A stretch of DNA of 9,374 nt from Leptolyngbyaceae cyanobacterium SM1_3_5 (GCA_012031475.1 JAAUTJ010000137.1:1-9374), one strand, 5' to 3'. Shown: positions 1-6,139, counted from the first letter of the stretch. Notes: generated by a model from the letters alone, not told the origin. Program-made: numbers and translations.

Positions 1-125
1 CATCCCAAATCGATCAGGTCTAAGCCTTGTTCGCGGGCGCGGGCTTTGAGTTCGTCTAATCGGGCAAAAACATAGGGCGGCAGGGCGCGGAGGCGATCGG
101 CGGGCGTAATCCAATCTAAGCTCAT
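1..125 (-). CDS. Class I/II PLP-dependent aminotransferase, N-terminus only (partial)
   Basis: Only the first 41 codons are in the window; the gene runs off the left edge. The visible protein starts MSLDWITPADRLRALPPYVF and continues through a helix with a LKARAREQG segment to LDLIDLG. This is the usual start of cyanobacterial aspartate / LL-diaminopimelate-type aminotransferases, in which an LPPY-F-L segment precedes a DLG-G-PD motif. Such enzymes are PLP-dependent and cytosolic. The substrate cannot be decided from 41 residues, and no catalytic lysine is visible. A GAGG ribosome binding site lies 7 bases before the ATG and supports this start. The gene begins 30 bases after the stop of the alcohol dehydrogenase-family gene on the same strand, so co-transcription is likely. 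Confidence 0.75.
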   Translation of the reverse strand, partial: MSLDWITPADRLRALPPYVFARLDELKARAREQGLDLIDLG

Positions 126-155
126 GCCGTCACCTCAAGGCTGGAGATCATGCTG

Positions 156-1259
156 TCAGTCGGTGCCGTCGTCGAAACCCATTGCGGCCATCAGTTGGGC
201 GGGCGTCACGGCAAACGGCAGTCGGTGAATGTCTGAGCCGATCGAGCAGGCAACAGAGGCAGCGTGTTCGAGGTTGGCGATCGTAATGTTCGCCAGTCCC
301 AAATCTGCCAAGCTCTGCGGCAAGCCAATTTCGGCATAAAACTTGACCAACTGCTGCCGAGCCGTCGCTGCCAGTCGATTGCCCTGCACCAGTTCTTCCA
401 GCCGTAGCTGTACCAAAATGCCGTAAGCGACTTTTTCGCCGTGCAAGGTTCCGTGACTTTGCAGCAGATGCGTCAGGCCATTGTGAACTGCATGAGCCGC
501 GACCGTCCGGCACTGCGCTCCGCCCAATCCGCCAATTACGCCCGCCAGCAGAACGGTGGCATCCACGACTTCGCGCCACTGGGTTCCGCCCGGATCGGCT
601 AGGGCGGCGACAGATTTTTGGAAGAGGAGATCGCGCAGAACTCTGGCCTGCTGGACAGCGGCGATAATCAGGGTGCGATCGCTGTACCCACTACTCACCG
701 AAGCCTCGTACCACTTCGCCAAAGCATCGCCAATTCCGGCTACCAAAGTGCGCTGACTGGCGGTTTGAATCACGTCATAGTCAAGAATCAGCAGATCGGG
801 AGCGCGATCGAGCGCCACATCGTAAGAAAATGCGCCGTCTTCCGAATAGACGTTCGACAAAGCCGTCCAAGCGGCACAGGTTGCCCCAGATGTGGGAATC
901 GTTGCGACGCGCAGGCCGCACTGATGGGCGATCAGCTTGGCGGCATCCAGCGCTTTGCCGCCGCCCACGCCGATGATGAAATCTGCTTGATGTTCGGCCA
1001 CTGCCTGCCGCAAATTTTCCAGTGAAGATTCGCTACAGTCTGCCCCGTAGCTCGCCTGCGTCCATGTCAGATTGTGCGCTTCCAGTACAGGCTGGAGGTG
1101 TGGCTGAATGGCGCAAAGCGATCGATCGCCCCCAATCACCAAAGGCAGCATACCAAGCTGAGCAAGCAACGTTCCTGACTGAGCGATCGCCCCTCCACCG
1201 CGCACGACACGAGCGGGAGCCACCATCAGCGACAGCACCGATTCAGCAGTCTGGGTCAT
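156..1259 (-). CDS. Iron-containing alcohol dehydrogenase family protein (glycerol dehydrogenase-like)
   Basis: The 367-residue protein has the full architecture of the GldA-like branch of iron-containing alcohol dehydrogenases. An N-terminal Rossmann half carries the NAD(P)-binding GVGGGKALDAAK motif at residues 97-108 and IPTSGAT at 121-127. A helical C-terminal half carries the metal ligands: D178 in GIGDALAKW, H256 in AAHAVHNG and H273 in LHGEK, the same D-H-H spacing as in glycerol dehydrogenase. It should be a cytosolic NAD(P)-linked oxidoreductase acting on a small alcohol, polyol or aldehyde; the substrate is not inferable. I chose the ATG at 1259. The frame stays open to a TTG at 1277, but ATG with GAGG 12 bases upstream is more plausible. 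No frameshift is seen, unlike in several neighbours. It precedes the aminotransferase gene by 30 bases. Confidence 0.9.
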   Translation of the reverse strand: MTQTAESVLSLMVAPARVVRGGGAIAQSGTLLAQLGMLPLVIGGDRSLCAIQPHLQPVLEAHNLTWTQASYGADCSESSLENLRQAVAEHQADFIIGVGGGKALDAAKLIAHQCGLRVATIPTSGATCAAWTALSNVYSEDGAFSYDVALDRAPDLLILDYDVIQTASQRTLVAGIGDALAKWYEASVSSGYSDRTLIIAAVQQARVLRDLLFQKSVAALADPGGTQWREVVDATVLLAGVIGGLGGAQCRTVAAHAVHNGLTHLLQSHGTLHGEKVAYGILVQLRLEELVQGNRLAATARQQLVKFYAEIGLPQSLADLGLANITIANLEHAASVACSIGSDIHRLPFAVTPAQLMAAMGFDDGTD

Positions 1260-1335
1260 AAGCCAAGCAAACCTCAAATTCCCTTGCGATAGATTATTAA
1301 TTTACACGATCTAATCTGTAGCGTACTTAACAAAG

Positions 1336-1864
1336 TCACTGTTGCATGACATCTGAGGCGACGGCTTGGGCAAGGCGATCGCGATAGATTTCGATTTTCA
1401 TTTCGTCATCGGTGCGCGAGGCAAGCGATCGCTTGATCTGTCCTAACACTAGCGGCTGCGAAACGCCCGGTTCCGGGTGCAGCACCGTCCGGGCGCGAAT
1501 CGTCATCTGCGGCTGACCCTGCCCTGTCCGACCGAGCGAAAAGAAATTGCCCGCCGCCTGCTTCAGCGTCGCTTCCAGTTCCGTCTCGGTAATCGTCTGC
1601 GGCACCACGATCACGACTTGCGAGCCGCCGCCATCATACACGGTTGCGTACTGCACCGCACCGGGGATCACCGTGCGCGTGAACGGTTCCAGTCCCAAGG
1701 CAAACAGGCCAAACGCCAAGACAGCCGTAAAGCCCGTGACGCCAATCATCTGAAAGCGGATGCCCCACTTGAACAGAAAGCTGAGGACGGCAATTCCGGC
1801 AAACATCGCTGTGGCGATGCCCTGCCCATTGTGCATAAGTGAGAAATTCTGCGGGAGTGATCAT
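1336..1864 (-). CDS. ycf51: Ycf51 family protein, interrupted by one apparent base insertion
   Basis: Ycf51 (DUF2518) is a conserved membrane protein of cyanobacteria and some plastids with no established biochemical role. The N-terminus MITPAEFLTYAQWAG starts at 1864 in one frame. The rest continues in the next frame: a first membrane segment with FAGIAVLSFLFKWGIRF, a second with VTGFTAVLAFGLFALGL, then RTVIPGAVQYATVYDGG and TIRARTVLHPEPGVSQPL. Removing one G from the GGG at 1820-1822 (minus strand) joins the halves as ...QWAGIATAMFAGIA... and gives 175 residues, the usual family length. Internal translation from 1836 would give 166 residues but lose the conserved start. A single-base sequencing or assembly error is the simplest explanation. 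The ATG lies only 7 bases from the 51-base repeat at 1872-1922, and no clear ribosome binding site is visible. Confidence 0.85.
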
Positions 1865-1871
1865 GGTTTTG

Positions 1872-1922
1872 GGGTGTCGGGTGTCAAGCGGTACTTGTGC
1901 CAGCGATGTCGGGTGTCGGGTG
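1872..1922. repeat. 51-base dispersed repeat, copy 1 (heptad-flanked)
   Basis: A 51-base unit is identical, base for base, to the reverse complement of 5474-5524. It consists of GGGTGTC heptads on both sides of a non-repetitive core of about 22 bases containing GCGGTACTTGTGCC. The flanks diverge immediately outside the unit in both copies. This copy sits in the spacer between sufU and ycf51, directly upstream of the ycf51 start codon, so it would be in the ycf51 leader. I see no transposase and no clear target-site duplication. Confidence 0.85.
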
Positions 1923-1984
1923 TCGCCAGGTAAATGTTGGCGATCGGCTAGTTGCCGACCCCTGATCCCCGACACCCGACACCC
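1911..1984. repeat. 15-bp perfect inverted repeat built from GGGTGTC heptads
   Basis: The arms at 1911-1925 (GGGTGTCGGGTGTCG) and 1970-1984 are perfect reverse complements around a 44-base loop. The loop contains a smaller hairpin, TCGGC-tagtt-GCCGA. The left arm overlaps the end of the 51-base repeat. The structure lies just after the sufU stop (minus strand). It may help end that transcript, but no run of U follows it, so I do not call it a terminator. Confidence 0.6.
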
Positions 1985-1986
1985 AG

Positions 1987-2454
1987 CTATTCGTTGCTGA
2001 TAAAGCCTGCGGGCTGCGCGGTCGATTGCTCTAGTGCGGCTTTAACAGTGTGCCATGACAGGTTGGCGCACTTGATGCGAACGGGGAACTGCGCGACACC
2101 CTGCATGACGTTGAGCTTCCGCAGTTCGGTGGGAAATTCCGCTTCGCCCTTCATCATGCTTTGAAAGCACTGCACCATTGCCAAGGCTTCCTCAGTCGTT
2201 TTGCCTTTGATCGCATCCGCCATCAGGTCAGCCGAGGCCATCGCGATCGCACAGCCTTCCCCTTCAAACCGCACTTCCTCAATGCGATCGCCCGCCTCGT
2301 CCAGATGCAGCGTCAGTTCGATCGTGTCGCCACAAGAGGGGTTGTGGCCTTTTTGGTAGCGATCGATCGGCGTCGTGGTGCCGCGATTGCGCGGTTTTTT
2401 GTAGCGTTCCAAAATGACCTGCTGATAGAGGTCGCGTAAGTTGTCTAGCGCCAT
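1987..2454 (-). CDS. sufU: SufU/IscU-type iron-sulfur cluster assembly scaffold protein
   Basis: The 155-residue protein is a SufU-type scaffold or sulfur acceptor used in cytosolic Fe-S cluster assembly, typically with a SufS-class cysteine desulfurase. The conserved ligands are present: C41 and D43 in HNPSCGD, C68 in FEGEGCAIAMAS, and C129 in PVRIKCANLSWH. The N-terminal LYQQVILERYKKPRN block is typical. The spacing between C68 and C129 fits the SufU type, which has an insertion relative to IscU. Length and frame are normal. The ATG at 2454 starts the conserved N-terminal helix, but no strong ribosome binding site is visible. A divergent 160-base spacer separates it from the S4-domain gene. 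No other suf genes are in the window, so it seems to stand alone. Fe-S supply would serve clients such as PsaC, but that link is only inference. Confidence 0.92.
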   Translation of the reverse strand: MALDNLRDLYQQVILERYKKPRNRGTTTPIDRYQKGHNPSCGDTIELTLHLDEAGDRIEEVRFEGEGCAIAMASADLMADAIKGKTTEEALAMVQCFQSMMKGEAEFPTELRKLNVMQGVAQFPVRIKCANLSWHTVKAALEQSTAQPAGFISNE

Positions 2455-2614
2455 AGGAAATCAGGTCAAAATACTTACTGTATTTCGATCCTAACAGGCT
2501 TGGGGAGGCATCCGCAGTAGGGATATTGCGCTCAAAGCAGCGTAGTTTGCGGCTCGATCGCGCCTGCTAACCTCGATACAATTAAGTTCTCTGTTCTATT
2601 GAGCCACTTAACGA

Positions 2615-3393
2615 ATGCTGCCGAGAGAAGAATTACTTCAGGGCGTGGAAGACCGAGACAGCGCGGCGCGGGTTGTCGATCAGGCCGATCGCGCCCTCAA
2701 AACTTGGGAAATTGAATGCACCGATTTTCTTTCGCCGCCGGAACTGGCCGACGTGCAGCGGATGTTTGCCCGACTGACAGACGTGGAAATTTTGGCTTGG
2801 GGCGGCTATCCGCAGGCCGAACGTCAGCGCGTGGCGATCGCTCGTTCCGACATCCCGCTCGATTCGTCTCAGGTGGCTTTGGCGGCGATCGACATTGCCG
2901 GAAATTTTCTGTTCGATCCGGCCAGCCATCGCGATTTTCTCGGTGCTTTGCTCGGAACAGGTTTGGTGCGCGAAAAAGTCGGTGATATCCTGGTTTTGGG
3001 TGAACGGGGGCACAGGCGATCGTTGTGCCGGAACTGGTGGAATTTCTGGAAATGAGCCTGACGCAGGTGCGATCGGTTCCCGTCAAAACGCGCCGCATCG
3101 ACTTTGGCGAACTCAAAATTCGCGAACCCAAGAAGAAAGAAATGACAACAGTGGAAGCTTCAATGCGGCTGGATGCGGTCGCTTCGGCAGGCTTTGGCAT
3201 GTCGCGCAGCAAAATGGCCGATCTGATTAGCGGTGGCGATGTGCGCGTCAACTGGAAGGAAACCACGCAGCCCAGTCACGCGCTCAAGTCCGGCGATCTC
3301 GTGGCGATTCGCGGCAAGGGGCGGCTGGAAATTGGCGAAGTGGCCGTGACCAAAAAAGACCGCTATCGGGTGCAGTTGACTCGCTTTGTGTAG
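2615..3393 (+). CDS. Photosystem II S4 domain protein, interrupted by one apparent base deletion
   Basis: This YlmH-like RNA-binding protein is common in cyanobacteria and annotated as photosystem II S4 domain protein; its precise role is not firmly established. The N-terminal part (from MLPREELLQGVEDRDSAARV through FLSPPELADVQRMF, YPQAERQRVAIAR and FLGALLGTGLVREKVGDILV) is in one frame up to 3010. The C-terminal part (VVPELVEFLEMSLTQVRSVP, then the S4 domain MRLDAVASAGFGMSRSKMAD ... GDVRVNW ... GDLVAIRGKGRLEIG) is in the next frame. Adding one G to the G5 run at 3006-3010 joins them as GERGAQAIVVPEL and gives 259 residues, the usual family length. Without it, translation stops at 3055. A TACAAT at 2577-2582 could be a -10 element, but no well-placed -35 is seen. 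The next gene follows closely on the same strand. Confidence 0.85.
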
Positions 3394-3457
3394 ATGACGA
3401 TCGGGAATCTTGCTTTCAAGGCTTGTATTTCCCTGCCTCATATCTGCCTACTGCGTT

Positions 3458-4463
3458 ATGCTGCGATCGAAATTCCAAAACCATTGGGCTGTGAAGCTGC
3501 TAGCCTTTTTTGCTTTTGTGGGAATTGCTGGAAGTACGCTGGTGGCGATCGTCAGTTCGCGCTATGGCTGGCCGATGCTTTTGGAATTGCTGTCGCATTT
3601 TCAGTGTCAGTATTTCGGATGTTCGCTAGTGCTGCTGGGTCTGCTGCTGCTGACTCGCCGCCGCGCAATGATTTTGGGCAGTTTGCTGTGTGTCTCGCTG
3701 CTGGCACAGCAAATTCTGCCCTGGTATCTTCCGAGCAGCGCCGTTCCTCGTCCCGCTGCCAACACAACCCCGCTGCGAGTGCTGGCTTCTAACTTGAACG
3801 TGGGGAATTTTGAGTCTGCAAAACTGCTAACCCTGGTGCAGCAGGAACAGCCCGCATGTAATTGTGCTGATGGAAGTCAACGACACCTGGGCGAAGTCCT
3901 TGGCGGTCTTGCGATCGAAATTTCCCTACTGGTTTGGACTGTCTGAGGAGGCAAGCGCGGGCATCGCGGTTTTAAGTCGATCGCCGCTGGAAAATCCCCA
4001 AATTATGCGCTTCAGTGCTGACGGCAAGCCCAGCATTGTTACTAAGTTGACGATCGATCGGCATCCCGTTTCGCTCATCGCCGTGCATCCGCATGTCCCC
4101 GTCCGCCCTGCCCTGTTTCACCGTCGCAATCGGCAGTTTGCCGGAATGAGCGAACAGATCGATCGCTCTGACTCGCTGATTGTGATTGGCGACTTCAACG
4201 CAACGATGTGGTCGCCCTACTTCTGCCAGTTGACCACCAAACTCGGCCTGCACAACTCCCGCAAAGGCTTTGGCATTCTGCCCACCTGGACAACACCCAG
4301 TCCGGTTTCGCCGTTTCCCGCTTGGTTAGCGCCGCTGCTGGCAATCCCGATCGACCACTGCTTGCTGAGCCGAGACATTCGTGCAATCGAGATGCACACG
4401 GGAGCGCCCATCGGTTCTGACCACCTGCCGATCGTGGTTGATCTGGCAATTCCAAACGACTAA
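3458..4463 (+). CDS. Membrane-anchored endonuclease/exonuclease/phosphatase family protein, apparent one-base insertion
   Basis: The N-terminal third is hydrophobic, with three predicted membrane segments (around LLAFFAFVGIAGSTLVAIV, LVLLGLLLLT and ILGSLLCVSLLAQQILPWYL). The catalytic domain of the EEP (Mg-dependent phosphodiesterase) superfamily follows: LASNLNVGN, the metal-binding glutamate in MEVND, GDFNAT, and the C-terminal GSDHLPI. The domain should face away from the membrane; the substrate (nucleic acid, phospholipid or other phosphodiester) is unknown. N- and C-terminal parts are in different frames. Dropping one base near 3851-3856 turns QPACNCADGS into QPDVIVLMEVND and restores a 334-residue protein. 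I chose the ATG at 3458; an ATG at 3410 in the same frame would add 16 residues. The gene lies close behind the S4-domain gene and may be co-transcribed. No terminator is seen before tRNA-Val. Confidence 0.82.
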
Positions 4464-4472
4464 TAAAAAATT

Positions 4473-4503
4473 TTGCACAATGAGCGATCGGCTATGCTAT
4501 TGT
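4473..4503 (+). promoter_or_regulatory. Possible promoter of tRNA-Val
   Basis: TTGCAC at 4473-4478 resembles a -35 element. TGCTATTGT at 4495-4503 resembles an extended -10 (TATTGT, 4 of 6 matches), with a 19-base spacer. Initiation about 7 bases later would be just ahead of the tRNA at 4516. The spacing is long, so this is tentative. Confidence 0.35.
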
Positions 4504-4515
4504 AGTTTACTGCAA

Positions 4516-4589
<74 letters not shown>

Positions 4590-4625
4590 TCCCAATTTGC
4601 CGAACAAGCTCTTTGTTGCCGTTAG

Positions 4626-4653
4626 TTTGTTGTCACTCATTTGTTGTTACTCA
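4626..4653. repeat. 14-base tandem duplication in the tRNA spacer
   Basis: TTTGTTGTCACTCA (4626-4639) is followed immediately by TTTGTTGTTACTCA (4640-4653), with one mismatch. The rest of the 4590-4791 spacer between the two tRNA genes shows no ORF or other structure I can support. Confidence 0.6.
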
Positions 4654-4791
4654 AGGAATCATCGACAGTTTCTTGTCGTCGGAATTGGAAATCTTCTTTT
4701 GTTGGTCAATTTGGAAGAACTCGGATTAAAGCGCAGTAGGACTCGCTCAAGATATGTTATCTTGGTGTAGGTCGAGAATTCGATCGCCTTC

Positions 4792-4862
4792 GCGGGTGTA
4801 GTTTAGTGGTAAAACCCTAGCCTTCCAAGCTAATGATAGGGGTTCGATTCCCCTCACCCGCT
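4792..4862 (+). tRNA. trnG-UCC: tRNA-Gly (anticodon TCC)
   Basis: The 71-base cloverleaf has acceptor stem GCGGGTG/CACCCGC and discriminator T. The D arm is GTTT-AGTGGTA-AAAC. The anticodon loop CTTCCAA has anticodon TCC, which reads GGA and GGG. The T arm is AGGGG-TTCGATT-CCCCT. The top pair of the anticodon stem (27-43) is a C-A mismatch in this sequence; the other four pairs are sound. No CCA is encoded. It lies on the same strand as tRNA-Val, 202 bases further on. Confidence 0.93.
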
Positions 4863-4885
4863 TTGTTTAAACCTCCCTAATGCTT

Positions 4886-4954
4886 TAGTACGGCAGGATT
4901 AAATCTGTTCGCGCATATCGCTGACATGGACGCTGATGCTGTCCTTCCGTACTA
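4886..4954. repeat. Imperfect 13-bp inverted repeat after tRNA-Gly
   Basis: The left arm TAGTACGG-C-AGGA (4886-4898) pairs with TCCT-T-CCGTACTA (4942-4954), with one mismatch, around a 43-base loop. The start is 24 bases after the tRNA-Gly end. The long loop and lack of a following U tract argue against an ordinary terminator. Confidence 0.5.
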
Positions 4955-5050
4955 TGTATCCGCTATTGCTGCGATCGCTTAAATAGAAGCTTTTTGAAGT
5001 TTATTGAAGCATTCCGCTTCCATATAGAGTAAACCAGCAGTTGGCAATCA

Positions 5051-5102
5051 AAACAGCACCCGTGCGATCGAGCTTGGAACCGAAATCGCACGGGTGCTGT
5101 TT
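5051..5102. repeat. Perfect 18-bp hairpin upstream of yidD
   Basis: AAACAGCACCCGTGCGAT (5051-5068) is exactly reverse-complementary to 5085-5102 around a 16-base loop. The stem is GC-rich in the middle with A/T at the open end, so each strand reads into a short U run (UUU on plus, UUUU on minus). This suits a bidirectional terminator for read-through from the tRNA genes, or an attenuator-like element 78 bases before the yidD ATG. The long loop is unusual for a canonical terminator. Confidence 0.7.
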
Positions 5103-5180
5103 CTAAGGACGCAATTGCAGGTGAGACGATCGCAGAACTTTCTCAAACCGCTAATCATTCGATCGCGGTAGGATCGAACG

Positions 5181-5432
5181 ATGAAGACTTTACTGCTAGG
5201 TTTGATTCGGACCTATCGGCTGCTGATTTCGCCGCTGATCATGCCTGCCTGCCGATTTCAGCCGACCTGTTCGCAGTACGCGATCGAAGCGATCGATCGC
5301 TTCGGCGCATGGCGCGGCGGTTGGATGGCGATGCGACGAATTTTGCGCTGCCATCCATTCCATCCAGGCGGATACGATCCGGTTACCGGAAAAGGCAGAG
5401 GGCGAGAGGGCAGAGGGCAGAAGGGGAAATGA
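5181..5432 (+). CDS. yidD: Membrane protein insertion efficiency factor YidD
   Basis: YidD is a small amphipathic protein at the inner face of the membrane that assists YidC-dependent insertion of membrane proteins. The 83-residue product has the family core: an N-terminal helix LLLGLIRTYRLLISPL, three conserved cysteines in ACRFQPTCSQYA and RCHPFHPGGYDPV, and RGGWMAMRRIL between them. A ribosome binding site, TAGGA, lies about 7 bases before the ATG. The family normally ends soon after GGYDPV. Here the last residues, from about position 71, are a basic tail (GKGRGREGRGQKGK) translated from GGGCAGA-type heptad repeats, so the natural stop was probably replaced or extended by repeat DNA. The neighbours (rpmH, rnpA, yidC) that often accompany yidD in other bacteria are absent here. 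Confidence 0.93.
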   Translation: MKTLLLGLIRTYRLLISPLIMPACRFQPTCSQYAIEAIDRFGAWRGGWMAMRRILRCHPFHPGGYDPVTGKGRGREGRGQKGK

Positions 5433-5461
5433 AGGATTAGGGGTTAGGGGTTAGGGTTTAG
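5394..5461. repeat. Two adjacent heptad tandem repeats (STRR-like)
   Basis: From 5394 to 5421 there are four 7-base units of a GGGCAGA type (GGCAGAG, GGCGAGA, GGGCAGA, GGGCAGA), all inside the 3' end of yidD. From 5434 to 5461 there are four units of a GGGTTAG type (GGATTAG, GGGTTAG, GGGTTAG, GGTTTAG). They are followed 12 bases later by the GGGTGTC-flanked 51-base repeat. Degenerate heptads of this kind are known as STRR sequences in cyanobacteria. Confidence 0.8.
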
Positions 5462-5473
5462 GCAAACAGGCCG

Positions 5474-5524
5474 CACCCGACACCCGACATCGCTGGCACA
5501 AGTACCGCTTGACACCCGACACCC
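5474..5524. repeat. 51-base dispersed repeat, copy 2 (inverted relative to copy 1)
   Basis: This copy is the exact reverse complement of 1872-1922: a non-repetitive core flanked by GACACCC-type heptads. It lies between yidD and psaC at the end of a row of heptad clusters. The two copies are 3.6 kb apart and inverted, so recombination between them could flip the segment that carries sufU, the S4 and EEP genes, both tRNAs and yidD; that is inference. Confidence 0.85.
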
Positions 5525-5672
5525 AACATTACGTTGTTTGAAGTTTTCTGTCAGATTGCCGAATCGGGTAAAAGCGCTGCTGTAAACTAATCCCAATCGG
5601 ACTTTTAGCCTTTGGTTAAAAGCTCGGTCAACCTCAGTCGATCGGTCTTGGTCGGGGGTTCAGCCCAAGCAC

Positions 5673-5695
5673 CCGTTAACACACGACCGTTAACA
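5673..5695 (+). promoter_or_regulatory. Direct repeat upstream of psaC, possible regulator site
   Basis: CCGTTAACA occurs at 5673-5681 and again at 5687-5695, a 14-base period, ending 26 bases before the psaC ATG. Paired short direct repeats in this position could be a response-regulator site. The sequence is only loosely like the HLR1 element bound by RpaB at photosystem genes, and the spacing differs. No confident -35/-10 pair was found nearby. Confidence 0.3.
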
Positions 5696-5721
5696 ATACA
5701 TAAGTCTGGAGCCTTTATTCA

Positions 5722-5967
5722 ATGTCCCATTCAGTCAAAATCTACGACACCTGCATCGGATGTACCCAGTGCGTTCGAGCCTGTCCGACAGATGTTTTGG
5801 AAATGGTTCCCTGGGATGGCTGTAGAGCCGGACAAATCGCTTCTTCCCCCCGCACCGAAGACTGTGTGGGCTGCAAGCGCTGCGAAACGGCTTGCCCGAC
5901 CGACTTCCTCAGCATCCGCGTCTACCTGGGAGCAGAGACTACGCGCAGTATGGGTTTGGCCTACTAG
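5722..5967 (+). CDS. psaC: Photosystem I iron-sulfur center subunit PsaC
   Basis: PsaC is the extrinsic stromal/cytoplasmic-side subunit of photosystem I that binds the terminal 4Fe-4S clusters FA and FB and passes electrons to ferredoxin or flavodoxin. The 81-residue product is the standard length and begins MSHSVKIYDTCIGCTQCVRA. Two CxxCxxCxxxC(P) motifs are complete: C11, C14, C17, C21 and C48, C51, C54, C58. C34 is also present. The C-terminus ends LGAETTRSMGLAY, as expected for docking on PsaA/PsaB. GGAG lies about 11 bases before the ATG. A strong terminator follows 38 bases after the stop, so psaC is probably a single-gene transcript. The frame is intact. Confidence 0.98.
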   Translation: MSHSVKIYDTCIGCTQCVRACPTDVLEMVPWDGCRAGQIASSPRTEDCVGCKRCETACPTDFLSIRVYLGAETTRSMGLAY

Positions 5968-6004
5968 GATCATTCACGCTCATTCAACGCGAAGTAATCG
6001 ATCG

Positions 6005-6030
6005 GGGGTTCACAAGCAACCCCTTTTTCT
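6005..6030 (+). terminator. Rho-independent terminator of psaC
   Basis: GGGGTT (6005-6010) pairs with AACCCC (6018-6023) across a 7-base loop, followed directly by TTTTTCT. It begins 38 bases after the psaC stop. Confidence 0.8.
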
Positions 6031-6110
6031 TGCTTTGGGGACGAAAGCGCGATCGATCGCAGGGTTGAAGTTTTATGCAAGATATTCATCGATGTGATGC
6101 GTATCGTATT

Positions 6111-6139
6111 TTGAATCAATGTAAACGATTTTCTATATT
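6111..6139 (+). promoter_or_regulatory. Sigma-70-type promoter for the small gene after psaC
   Basis: TTGAAT (6111-6116, -35, 4 of 6 consensus bases) and TATATT (6134-6139, -10, 5 of 6) are separated by exactly 17 bases. Initiation near 6146 would give a leader of about 45 bases to the ATG at 6192. It lies after the psaC terminator, giving an independent transcript. Confidence 0.6.

Larger units (their letters stand above)
4863..5180. other. Non-coding spacer between tRNA-Gly and yidD
   Basis: No ORF that looks real is found on either strand. The spacer holds two inverted repeats, listed separately (4886-4954 and 5051-5102). A weak promoter-like pair, TTTATT at 5000-5005 and TATAGA at 5023-5028 with a 17-base spacer, would put the second hairpin in the yidD leader. 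One HIP1 octamer lies near 4972. A small RNA here is possible but unsupported beyond the two structures. Confidence 0.5.

Noticed and set aside
148..579. Minus-strand open frame of 143 codons overlapping the alcohol dehydrogenase gene
   Set aside because: It lies in another frame of a clear gene, is rich in Arg/Ser/Gly from GC-rich codons, and has no recognisable domain.
1800..1870. Programmed ribosomal frameshifting in ycf51
   Set aside because: There is no slippery heptamer, internal Shine-Dalgarno or downstream pseudoknot. The other frame breaks in the window point to sequence error instead.
5051..5102. A riboswitch in the yidD leader
   Set aside because: It is one simple long hairpin with no multi-helix core or conserved aptamer motif that I can recognise.
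5394..5524. Heptad and 51-base repeats as a CRISPR array
   Set aside because: The units are 7 bases with no spacers, and no cas genes are present.
5612..6097. 161-codon plus-strand frame overlapping psaC
   Set aside because: It is an alternative frame of the certain psaC gene and passes through its promoter region and terminator.
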